In this document: piece after piece, positions 10,382 to 20,149 of the stretch
Layout of the letters: the number at the start of each line of letters is the position of its first letter
Numbering within the stretch: the stretch's first letter is position 1
Assembly (NCBI GenBank): GCA_037176725.1
Contig: JAZBRS010000049.1
Coordinates: 34,960,001-35,024,000, forward strand
Direction: 5' to 3'
Source: Posidonia oceanica
Taxonomy: Eukaryota; Streptophyta; Magnoliopsida; Alismatales; Posidoniaceae
DNA length: 64,000 nucleotides
Program-made: the position numbers and the translations under genes
Notes under the pieces: model-generated
Database searches by the model: none
What the model saw: the letters and a program-made list of their open reading frames with translations, nothing else
What the model was told of the DNA's origin: nothing

Positions 10382-12885
10382 GGACGCTGGAACAGTTAGC
10401 GTCCAACACAAAAAAAAGGGAAACTGCAAGGAGAACACACATGCAAACTTGGTAAAACAAGGATTTAATGCTGAAAAAGCTATGGCCAGATAAACCATGC
10501 TAAAAGATCAAGGCACAAAGCTCAGAAATCAAATGCAAGCATCAAAATGATTTTAAACTGGCAAAGGGTGTTGGACGCTGTGACCACCAGCATTTAACAT
10601 TGGAAGCAGTGAACCACAGCGTCCAACCGCTGAGCCTTGGTTTTAAAATAAATGCATGCATGCTGAATGTATAAACGTGATGCAAATGCAATATGGCAGC
10701 AGAAGACATGCATATCATGCTAGACAATCCAGATAAGCAGCCAAAAGAGATTCAAGAACATGATACAGACATAAAGCCAACTTAAACGATGCAGAGTGTT
10801 GGACGCTAGAATACACAGTGTCTAACATAGGACGCTAGAGCATTCTACGTCCAACACAGAGCAAACAGAGACATAGCAAAACTGCATGCAAAGCGGTAAA
10901 ATGACATTTAGGCATGCATCCAAGTCACTGCAAACAAGTTGAGGCTAAGCATGCACACATTGATCAAATAAATATCCTGAAAGCGAAGCATTTAAGACAC
11001 ACGCATAAGGAAACATGCAGCTAGGGTATAAGACGCAAGCACCATCTGCGTCCTATGTAGGACGCAAGCAGCATCTGCGTCCAACATAGAGAAAAGCATG
11101 GACATGAAAACCAGCATAAACCCCTGATAGAAAGCCTTGTAAACTTGAAAACGGTTGCTATAGGGGCTAAACATAAGCACACATGCATGGGTCAAGCAAA
11201 CATAAGAAGTAAGAGCATCATGCAAGCATTAAGACACAGGCAGACATGCAGAAGTATAGGACGCTGGATGCACCAGCGTCCAACGTAAGACGTAGTGTGC
11301 TCCAGCGTCCAACACAGAGAAAAGACACATTAAACTGCAAGGAGAACTAAGCTCATGGACCACTTAAACATGCATTCAAGCCACTGAAAATGGGCAAACC
11401 CAAGGCATGCACACATGGATCAAACAAGTATCTTAAATAAATACAACATATGAGCATTAAAACATATGTAAGCATGTAGAGGCATAGGACGCTGGATGCA
11501 CCAGCATCCAACGTAGGACGCAGTGTACTCCAGCGTCCTACACAGAGAGGTAGCATGGCATTCAGATGCATAAAACATAAATCCAAGCCAAGATCAATAC
11601 TAGACATACATAACATGGCACTTGGAAACATGAAGGAAAGCATGCAACGAAGACCCACAGATAATAGCATTCAAATCATAGCAACATAAAAGCAAAATAA
11701 AATAAAATAAATAAAAGGACCTGCAGGATGTTGGACACTGCCTCAGGGCATGTCCAATGTTGGACGCACCAGCTTGTGCGTCCAATAGGTCGGGATCTTT
11801 CCAGGCTAAGACCAGTGGCCAAATCGACCAAAAACCACAAACTAACTAGCTAGGAAGCTAGACTGTGTGACGACAAGCATGTCCATGTGCTCAGCACCAA
11901 AAAAGAGTGGGTGGATTGCTCCACCCACCTCCTACTCCCCGTAGCCTGCGAACCCATCGCCAAGCTAGGTGGGTGGGGCATGTGTGTGGTGCTAAGTGCA
12001 TGAAAACTAGCCTACCACATTACCACATGTATATGCAAGCTAAGGGTGAGGATAGCTCACCTGGTCACGGCTCAAGAGGCTTGTTTGTAGCCCTCGTCGG
12101 CGACATGGAAGAAGGTGGCAAGCTGAAGTTCGGCAAGCTGCTGGGACGTGGGAGAAGGTTGGGAAAGGTGGCTGAAGGCTCTAGGGCGCTCGTGGGAGAT
12201 TGCTCAAGGTCTTGGGAGCTCTCAGTTCTCAACAAAATCCGTGTGGTGGTCTGTGGACGAATGGGTTCCTCTTGGTTTTGTTTAGGTCGTCTGTGGCAAT
12301 GGTAGGCGTTGCAGAGGCAGTGGGGAGTGGGAAAGGAGCTGGGGATGTCAGGAGGAGTAAGTGGGATGTCAGGGAGGTCGCGGAAGTCATCGTGGTGGCA
12401 GGAACACAGGCGGCTGTGGCAGTGAGGGCGAGGTGAGCGAGAAGACCGCCGGGGGAGAGAAGACGCGGTGGTAGGCCAAGTAAGTGGTCTTGGCACGTAG
12501 TGGGTGGCCGGGAGTGGTGAGTAAGTGGCTGAGAGGACGGGTGGTAAGTGTGGGCTGGCAGAGGAGAGGACAGGAGTGGCAAGGCGGAGGCGCTAGAGGC
12601 AATGGCCGTCCCGACTCGTTGGACACTGGCACAGAGCGCGTCCAGCGTAGGACGCTGCCACAGCTTGCATCCAACGAGTCCAGGAGGTTTAAAAGGCTAA
12701 GTTGGTTCTTTGGCCTAGGTTAGGGTTCGAGTTAAGGTCTAGGAGGGCTTGGGTGATGGTTGGGAGGTTTTAAGTGAGGTTTTAGGGTTCGGATGGGGTT
12801 CAAGTGGAGATTAGCTATTCCAAGGTCCAAGCGAGCTTGCAGGAGGATCCACCATCCTCTAGGCTGTCAAAATAGGGTGTCTACA
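10382..12885 (-). repeat. LTR X, partial, C-type family
   Basis: It ends in TGTCTACA at 12885 (minus-strand start TGTAGACACCC). It is homologous along its length to the 3' LTR of C, with the same series of hairpin clusters and the same CTCGTCGGCG...GAAGGTGGC segment. No PPT follows at 12886, so X is a 5' LTR or a solo LTR. The other part was split off by element B and lies outside the window. The expected right target-site copy is 12886-12890 (CCAGG). No gene was recognised. Confidence 0.75.
10560..11790. repeat. Regularly spaced double-hairpin clusters in LTR X
   Basis: Clusters start near 10569, 10797, 11027, 11257, 11487 and 11727, giving spacings of about 228, 230, 230, 230 and 240 bp. 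One more lies near 12619. Stems vary in a paired way: GGACGCTGG/CCAGCGTCC at 11260 and GACGCA/TGCGTC at 11030 and 11060. The spacers are ordinary ATGCA-rich sequence. Confidence 0.8.
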
Positions 12886-14050
12886 CCAGGTCAGTCGCCC
12901 CTTTTAGAGGCGACTCGACTGGTTTTCGAGCAGTTCCTCGGTCGGACTTTGGGCCGGGATATCTCTTAGCTCCGGCCACTGTTTTTTCTTGCTTAATAGC
13001 TGTTTTTATCCATGAATGTGCACTCTTTAATTTCATGTGTTCAGTTTCCCATTTTCACCCTAGGCACAGGATTTAGTGCCAAAGTCCACTGTCTGGACTG
13101 CCTGAGCTGCCAGTTCTGCCGCCGCCTATAGCGGCGACTCAACTGGTTTTCCGGGTGGTTCCCAGGCCGACTTTGGGCTAGTGTATCTTGCGACCTGGGC
13201 TATCATTTTCCAAAGTTTTTATATGATTCTGTTCCTGAATGTGTCCTCTTCATTTCCACATCTTTAGTTTCAATTTTTGACTTGGTTTCCCAGTGTTTTT
13301 CGGGCAATGAATGACTCTGTTGGAAATGGGTTGGATCGCCCTTGCATGTGGCAACTAAGCCAGACACCTCTTCAGTGGGTGACCTCTCTACCACCTTTGT
13401 TTGGGGCGACAGTGTCGATGCCTCTGGAAACGGTGGCTTGTGGTGTTGCCTGTCGTAGTGGCGGTCTGGATCTGTGAGCCAACAGTGGACAGAGCCCCTT
13501 CCTCTTCACCTTGCATGCTTGTTTGCTTACCTTACGTTGCTCCAACCTTGCTTTTCTCATTTACTTATCACTATATCATGCCTTTTTACCTCATTTAATC
13601 ACTTCAACATGGTTTACGCTAAGCTTTGCATGGTTTATAAAATGCATGTTGCATACCACCCTAGGGCGAACATAAATCGGCGTTTTACGCCAACATTTAG
13701 CCACACAAGAGCAGAAAAGCCAAGAAAGACCGATTCCTCGGGCATGTCAGGGATGCCTAACACCTTCCCCGCACGTAACAGGAGTTCTTACCCTTTCTTT
13801 GGACCCGCAATGACCATTTTGCCCTCGTCCTTAGCACGAGTCATCTTTTCTTTGCATGACATTGCATTCATTTGCATGTTCTCTTGCATTTCCCCGGTTT
13901 TCCTCGTCTCCCGATTGAATAGACTAGGTGGCGACTCCATTTTTGCTTTATCATCTTTTTGTTTTCCTTCTTCGCGTCGCGCTATCCGTGAAGACCTCTC
14001 TCTGTCTGGGCCCTCACCGGTCCGGACCCCAAAGGGATCAGGCGTTCACA
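12886..14050 (+). repeat. LTR D, 3' part, interrupted by LTR X
   Basis: The right end GGGCCCTCACCGGTCCGGAC...GTTCACA aligns with the U5 end of LTR B in reverse complement. The block 13725-13850 is the conserved U5 block, and TGGCGACTCC at 13929-13938 is the PBS-like core. The left part (12886-13210) holds two copies of a repeat of about 90 bp, roughly 220 bp apart, each opening with a short GC-rich hairpin (GTCGCC...GGCGAC near 12897). No gene was found. The left end is lost where LTR X begins. Confidence 0.65.
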
Positions 14051-15067
14051 ATGACTGGGACAGCGAAGTAGAGGAAAGGCAAATAATTGAAGGTCTTGGC
14101 CTCCTCAACCAATTCAATTTTGGTGCAATAGATGAGCCACAGAACAACATGGAGGAAGAAAACCCTCTTGCCTTAGTTCAAAAGGCAATCAAGCGATTTG
14201 AATAAGAAAATATCGTATTCCGAGAATCCGACCTGCCACCACCATCCCAGCAAGAACTACCACTTGTCATCACAGTGGGCAATAATGACTATGTACTGCA
14301 AGGAGTGCTAATTGACACCAGAGCAAGTCGAAGCCTTAGTTCCTTATCCACGCTCTAGAGCCTAGGGATCAATGAGGATGGGTTAGACAAGACTCCATTC
14401 ATATGCACTGGATTTGATTAGAGCGAGAAGCTGGCTCTAGGTACAGTGCAAATGGAAATTACAGTGGGACCTTTAACTAGCACCACCACAGTGATTATAA
14501 TGGAAGAAGAAGTCCTAGAGCCCCTCATCCTCGGGAGGTCTTGGCTGGCAGAGGTTGGAGCTATGGCATCCCCTATTCACCAATTGCTAAAATTCAAGCA
14601 CGAGGGAACGGTTGTTAGCATTCCTGCTAATCGCCTAGGAATACTCTGCAAATTCAAGTTGCCTGAATCCCAGTCTCAAATAGCTACTCTTCGCGACGAG
14701 GGAAAGGAAAGCTCACAACTCCTGCCATGGAGAAGGTCATCGTTGTGGGGCCCTAAACCACAGTCACCTCCGGTCTCCTCAATATTCAGAACTGCCAGGC
14801 CACCATCAGACCAGCTACCAATCTTCAAAGCACAAGGCTCACAAAACACTCCGGTATTTCCAACCGCTACTGCTCCATCATCTTCGATTTTCCAAACATC
14901 AGCAGGACAGTCAACTAGATCCACCAATCCACCAGAGCCTGGGAGACGTACACAGAGAGAGCCTGTCTTCACCTTGCCGCACATTATGGTCAAAAGGAAA
15001 GAAGAGCCAAATAGCCAGAACAAGGCAGAAGAGGTAGCAGCACCTATCACCAGAGGGGGAAGGTTAT
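14051..15067 (+). pseudogene. pol: Fragment E: retropepsin-like protease region of a Ty3/gypsy polyprotein
   Basis: The plus-strand reading is open in one frame except for stops at 14203, 14356 and 14419. The aspartic protease signature reads IDTRAS around 14310-14330, where IDTGAS would be expected, so the flap glycine is lost. The matching downstream motif PLILGRSWLAEVGA (about 14520-14565) is typical of this protease family. A Pro/Ser-rich linker follows and ends in ITRGGRLL, where element C begins at 15068. There is no gag between the LTR D end and the protease, so either a deletion or a separate insertion joined them. The Ty3/gypsy assignment is secure; the lineage is not. Confidence 0.75.
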
Positions 15068-18000
15068 TGTAGCGATCCCGTGAGTTTTGTGATCATCCGT
15101 GGACACTGCCAGAGCTCGCATGCACCGATCGGAAATCAGGTTCACTATTAGCACGTGATCAGAGGAGGTAACTCGACTCAAAACACCGAAAATAGAGGCG
15201 AAAAGCCAAAGGGAAAAAGAAAGAAAAAGGAAAAGGGAGTCGCCACCTAGTCTATTATGGGGAAGATGAGGAAAATCAAGGAAAAGCATAGAAAACAAGC
15301 AAATAGATGCAATGGTATGCAAAAATGGATGACTCGTGCCAAAGACAAGGGCAAAATGGTCACTGCAGGCCAGAGAAAGGGTAAGGACTCTTGTGTGGGA
15401 AGGTATTAGGCACCCCCGACACGCCCGAGAAGTTGGTCTTTCTAGGCTAACTTGCTTGCATGTGCCGGAAAATGCATGCTTTGAATGCCTAAGTGCCATG
15501 AATGCCATGTATGGAAATTAAACGTGCTGTTTATGCGCTCAGCAGCGTTGCTAGTGTTCCAAACCAGGCGAACCTTGGTTCGTAAGAACTCCAAGCAATA
15601 AGCATCACTGTCCTAATGCAAATGCAGGCGATAAAGTAAAACTACGAGGAAAACCATGCAATGCAAGCGACACGCAAGAGATAAAGTAAAAGCAGGTCCA
15701 AGGCGAAAACTACAGGAAAGCATGCAAGATGAGGCGCGAAGCCAAAACAGGGTCCTGACAGCATACATGGGTGTCGTAGGCATGTACCGGGACCAACGAA
15801 ATGCAAGGGGCGGCGATCAAAACGGATTCGGCGCTTAAAACGGAGGTGCAGCTTACTGCAAGTGTTGGACACGACTATCAGCAGCGTCCAATGTTGGACG
15901 CTGGGATAGCTGGCGTCCTACACAGGCATAAACCAAAATGCAGAAAGCATGCAATGCAAACTTGGAAATATGGATTTAATGCAATGTAAAAACCCAAGAG
16001 CAGATAGAGCATGCTGGGAAACCAAAACACAAGGCCCAGAAACCAGAAGCAAGATCAAAGCGATTTTAAAACGGGCAGAGGATGTTGGACGCTTAGAATG
16101 ACAACGTCCAATGTTGGACACTGAGATCTGGGCGTCCAACAACCAAGCCATGCTTTTTGAGAAAAAATGCATGCATGTAGGCTATATGAACGCGATGTAA
16201 ATGTTGCATGAGAGTGCATGACATGTATAACATGCAAGGCAGTCAAGATAAATAACCAGAATAAGATTTGAAAGCAAGATGCAAACATGAATGAGGTTTA
16301 AGCTACTGCAGGGTGTTGGACGCTAGAACAGACAGCGTCCAACGTAGGACGCTGCAATATCCAGCGTCCAACACTCTGGAAACAGATAGATGGCAAGATA
16401 GCATGCAAACTAGCAAGGAAACTTCATAGCATGCATTCAGGTTGCTGTAAACAGACATAGGCATGGCATGCAGGCATGGATCAAATAAACATAAAAGATC
16501 AGAGCATCATGCAAGCAATTAAATGGAAGTTACTAAGCAGAAACGTAGGACGCTGGAAACATCAACGTCCAACGTAGGACGCTGAATGCTCCAGCGTCCA
16601 ACACATGGAGGATGCAAACCTACCTGCAAAGGGGGAGCTCAGCTCTAAACCCCACTTAAACATGCATGCAAGCTACTGAGGACATGCCAGATCAAGAAAA
16701 AACACTTATACCAAGCATAAAATCCATGAGAAGCAAGTATGAAAGAGTATGCATAGGAATAAAGGGGAAAAAACCCACGAAAATTAGCACACAACATGAG
16801 AGGAGACTAGCAAGCTTAAACATGGTTGCCAAATAGGCCAGGCATCACTAAACATGCATGGATCATGTATAAGTCTCAAAAATAAGCAACATGCAAGCAT
16901 GGCAGCAGATGTAAGCTAGCAGATATGTAGGACGCTGGATGAACCAACGTCCAACGTTGGACGCGACTCACTCCAGCGTCCAATGCAGGCAGACAGTAGA
17001 TTATCATGAGGCATGCAATATTGATCCAAAACGGGATCAAAACAGGATACTAAGCATGCAAAGGCATCAAGGAACATGTTAGGAAGCATATACCACAAGC
17101 TCATGAAGATGTAAACAAAGCATGGCAAGCATGAAAGCGAAATTAGAGCAAAAGAAAACAGTGACAGCTGGGTGTTGGACGCTGCACTATTGCACGTCCA
17201 ACATTGGACGCACTAGGCTGGGCGTCCAACAAGTCGAGAACTCCTTGACCAAAATCGATGCTCAGATCGGTGCAAAAAGCGAAGCTAAGAATCTAGGAAG
17301 CATGAGCATGCAAAGAGGAACATGAGCATATGTTCAAAGCTGAAAATGGGCAGGTGGTTAGCTCCACCCACCTCCTCCTCCTTGCGGCCGGCAACAGGAG
17401 CTATTCTGGCCAGCCAAGGAGGCGTGTGTGCTCACTAGTTATCCTAGCATGCTCGTGTGTGCATGGGCTAGCTACAGGTATCGAGTGCCTACCTTGGTTG
17501 CGGCCTTAAGCGGCTGTTTGCGCTCCTCGTCGGCGTTGTGGAAGGTGGCGGCAGGCCAACTCCGGCGAGCTTGCTTGGCATGTAGAAGGCACGGGAGAGG
17601 GAGCCGGAGGTCTGGGAGTGGGGGTGGGAGTTCACTCTTGGTCGCTCAAGCTCTCAATTCTCTCTGGAATGGGTGTGGTGTCCTGTGCAAGGGCGAGAAG
17701 GTGGCTGCTTTGTTGGGTTCATGGGTTCATTTTCAACGGTGGCAGAGGCTTTGGCAGGCAATGGCAGGCATGGCAAGGCGTGGCGAGAGTGGGGAGTCCA
17801 CGAGAGATGTCAGGGAGTTAGTGTGGAAGGTCTGGATGGTTGCCGAAGTCATTGTGGTGGCAGAGATTGGCTGACAACGACAGTGACCGTGGAGGTGAGC
17901 GGGAAATGAGCTGGGGCGGAAAAGAGGCGGTTGACAGGCTGTCACTCGGCCGTGGCAGCTAGTGAATGGCTTGGAGTGGTGAGTAAGTGGTCGAGGAGAC

Positions 18001-18378
18001 CGATAGTAAGTGTGTGCAGGCGGTGGAGTGGACGGGAGGTGAGCCAGAGGTGGCGGAGCAGCTGCTGCACCTCCCAGGTCGTTGGATGCTAGTGCAGAGC
18101 GCGTCCAACATTGGATGCTGCCCGTGCCAGCGTTCAACACACCCAGGAGGCCAAAGGCTGAAATGGGCTTGGGCCTTGGTTTAAAAAGTTTTAAAAAGGT
18201 ATGCAAAAGGCTTAGGTGGGGTTTTAGGGTTTAGGTGGGGTTTTAGGGTTGGTTTAGGAATGGGATTTGGTTTTAAGGTCAAAATGGGTTAATTGAAAAA
18301 AGAGAGCCATCCTAGAGTCCAAGCAAGCTTTCCAGAGAGGTCGACCATCTTCCAGGCAGTCAAAATGGAGTGTCAACA
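15068..18378 (-). repeat. 3' LTR of element C (3.3 kb)
   Basis: Bounded by TGTAGCGATCCC at 15068 and TGTCAACA at 18378, with the PPT beyond. It pairs with 61383-64000. The two copies differ at about a dozen positions in the first 140 bp but are nearly identical around 16400-17000. One indel of about 30 bp lies near 15940/62270. It carries the PBS-like GGAGTCGCCA (15236-15245), the U5 block (15330-15440), hairpin clusters, and two AAACCCTA teloboxes near its minus-strand start (18221-18250). No gene. Confidence 0.9.
15858..18145. repeat. Double-hairpin clusters in the C 3' LTR
   Basis: Clusters start near 15862, 16082, 16314, 16545, 16925, 17173 and 18080. Example at 16314: GTTGGACGCT...AGCGTCCAAC followed at once by GTAGGACGCTG...CAGCGTCCAAC. 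The first four are 220-232 bp apart. The same clusters recur in the 5' LTR at 62185, 62370, 62605, 62836, 63220 and 63465. Confidence 0.8.
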
Positions 18379-18443
18379 GATGCCCCTCCCTGAGCGAGGT
18401 CAAGGGGGACCGAGACCGCTGCTCAGGGTAGACATGACACCCC
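18367..18443 (-). other. Inverted repeat around the PPT/LTR junction of C
   Basis: CCCTGAGC and GCTCAGGG arms (8 bp) bracket a loop of about 24 nt next to the PPT. The outer GGAGTGTC/GACACCCC arms pair with one mismatch. The inner GTCTAC arm is mismatched against this LTR's own GTTGAC terminus, unlike A and N. Confidence 0.55.
18379..18391 (-). promoter_or_regulatory. Polypurine tract of element C
   Basis: The minus strand reads AGGGAGGGGCATC immediately before the LTR start TGTTGACACTCC. It is identical to the A and N PPTs. Confidence 0.9.
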
Positions 18444-18779
18444 TCCTGACGCCGGGAGGAGCGCGAAATTGCTGTGGGCCTGAGTCACTTGTTCAGCAGA
18501 TACACCGAAAATCATGACCCGTTGCCGCAATGCGAATGCAAATGCAAATGCGAATGCAGATGCAATGCAAAGAGATGCAATAATGCTGATGCTAAAGTAA
18601 AAACCTGCACTAGTGTTTGCCGCACTGAACTCCGTGGGGGAGATGTGGGCGATGCTTGCTGATATGATGTGAGATGCGACCCCACTGGGGAAAGCATGCA
18701 ATGATTGTGTGCATGATGCTGATGCTACTATCCATCATGCAATGCTGGTACTACTATCTAACATGCGATGCTGATGCGA

Positions 18780-19100
18780 TGAATAATGAGTTGACGGACT
18801 CATTGTCGGATAGTTTGGGTTATCAGCCCAAGGAGTTGACAGACTTTGCCGGATAGTTAGAGCTATCAGCCCAAAGAAAAGGACGCTAGACAGGGTGACG
18901 GGTGTCATCTGAACAGTTTGGGCTACCAGCCCAGAGAAGATACCGAGGGCGGTAAAATAAGATGCCCCTGATACCAGGGGACAGTCGAAGCGCCTGTGGC
19001 ATCGAAAGAAGGGTTGGATAGTTATGACGAGTGTCAATCGAGCAGTTTGGGCTGCCAACCCAAAGAAAGAAAGGTAGCTTGTCCTCGCCCGAGGAAGCAA
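18780..19100 (-). repeat. C 3' UTR: short hairpins of the GATAG-TTNGGG-CTATC type
   Basis: Units such as GATAGTTAGAGCTATC (18855 area) and GCAGTTTGGGCTGC (19040 area) have complementary arms around a conserved TTNGGG-like loop, followed by CAGCCC or CAACCC. The region also contains one degenerate copy of the a-b-c-d module at 18939-19003. It lies in the sense 3' UTR, between the last ORF and the PPT. Bases 18444-18780 are ATGCA-rich with no other feature, apart from the conserved GAGTCACTTGTTCAG block at 18482-18520. Confidence 0.6.
18939..19003 (-). other. Four-arm alternating hairpin module, degenerate copy (C1)
   Basis: Read on the plus strand: arm a GATACCGAGGGC, arms b/c shortened to CCCCTG-ATAC-CAGGGG (18965-18980), and arm d GCGCCTGTGGCATC. 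An internal deletion removed about 11 bp but left a perfect 6-bp stem with a 4-nt loop. See the intact copies at 27023, 27192 and 38568. Confidence 0.55.
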
Positions 19101-19209
19101 GCAGACGACTAGAGCGGCGTGGAACAAGAGGGGCAAAAATTCCCGTGCGAAAGAAAAGGGGGCATCTTTTCTGCTGAGAAAGCAAGCAAGAAAAGGGGAT
19201 GCCCGATAG

Positions 19210-19500
19210 ATGATAGGTTTCGGACCCATCGACCGCAAAGAATGAGCTGATAAATGAGTGATAGGTTTCGGACCCATCGACCGCAAGGGAGTGAATGATA
19301 AGTTTCGGACTTATCGACCACAAAGGATAGGTTTCGGACCCATCGACCGCAAGGAAGTGAATGATAAGTTTCGGACTTATCGACCAGAAAAGATAGGTTT
19401 CGGACCTACCGACTGCAAGGTGGCACGATGTGATAGGTTTCAGACCCATCGACCGTAAAGGGAGTGGATGATAAGTTCCGGACTTATCGACCAGGAAGAG
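19210..19500 (-). repeat. C 3' UTR: hairpin array with TTTCGGA loop
   Basis: Alternating units GATAGGTTTCGGACCCATCG and GATAAGTTTCGGACTTATCG recur every 25-40 bp. The stem arms are GATARG/CYTATC around a constant TTTCGGA loop. GATAAG pairs perfectly with CTTATC. GATAGG pairs with CCTATC, or with CCCATC with one mismatch. Confidence 0.7.
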
Positions 19501-19509
19501 GCCAGGAAT

Positions 19510-19835
19510 GATAAGTGCAAGCCTTATCAAGACCGGAAAGATGCTAGGAATGATAAGTGCAAGCCTTATCAAGACCGGAAAGAGGCCAGGAATAATAGGT
19601 GCAAGCCCTATCAAGACCAGCAAGAGGTCAGGAATGATAAGTGCAGGCCTTATCAAGACTGGAAAGAAGCCAGGAATGATAAGTGCAAGCCTTATCAAGA
19701 CCAGGAAGAGGCCAGGAATGATAAGTGCAAGCCTTATCAAGACCGAACCGCCAGGAATGATAGGTGCAAGCCCTACCAAGACCAGGAAGAGGCCAGGAAT
19801 GACAAGTGCAAGCCTTATTGAGACCGGACCGGAAA
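19510..19835 (-). repeat. Eight-unit 42-bp tandem array of TGCAAGC-loop hairpins
   Basis: Units start at 19510, 19552, 19594, 19636, 19678, 19720, 19759 and 19801; the spacing is 42 bp except one of 39. Each begins GATAAG-TGCAAGC-CTTATC and continues AAGACC...GAGGCCAGGAAT. Unit 3 has CCTATC opposite AATAGG, a paired change at one stem position. On the plus strand the array is open in several frames because the period is a multiple of three; that is not evidence of coding. Confidence 0.8.
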
Positions 19836-19839
19836 GCTG

Positions 19840-20149
19840 ATGGATGATAGGTTTCGAACCCATCGACCGCGAAAGGGTAACTGATAAGATTCGGACTTAT
19901 CGACCATAAAGGATTAGAATGTGATAAGTTTCGAACCTATCGACTGCAAAGGAAAGATGACAAGTTTCGGACTTATCGACTGGAAAGGATAGGTTTCGGA
20001 CCCATCGATCGCAAAGGATGGATGATAAGTTTCGGACTTATCGACTGGGAAGGATAGGTTTCGAACCTACCGATCGCAAAGGTAGATGATAAGTTTCAGA
20101 CTTACCGACCGAAAAGGATAGGTTTCGGACCTATCGACCGCAAGGGTGG
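19840..20149 (-). repeat. C 3' UTR: second TTTCGGA-loop hairpin array, cut by element N
   Basis: Same units as 19210-19500, including a perfect GATAGG-TTTCGGA-CCTATC at about 20118. The array stops at 20149 where N begins and resumes at 38443 with another GATAAGTTTCGGACTTATC unit. This shows that N landed inside the array. Confidence 0.75.
20145..20149. repeat. Target-site duplication of N, left copy (GGTGG)
   Basis: GGTGG precedes TGTAGCGATCC at 20150. The identical GGTGG follows the other LTR end at 38443-38447. Confidence 0.9.

Noticed and set aside
14051..14205. Programmed fusion of LTR D to protease E as one transcript
   Set aside because: There is no PBS after LTR D, and E has three stops plus a lost catalytic-loop Gly, so a deletion or separate insertion is simpler.
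18886..19863. 325-codon Ile/Pro/Leu-rich open frame on the minus strand, and KPYQD-repeat frames on the plus strand
   Set aside because: Product of the 42-bp and hairpin arrays; no start context, and multiple overlapping frames are equally open.
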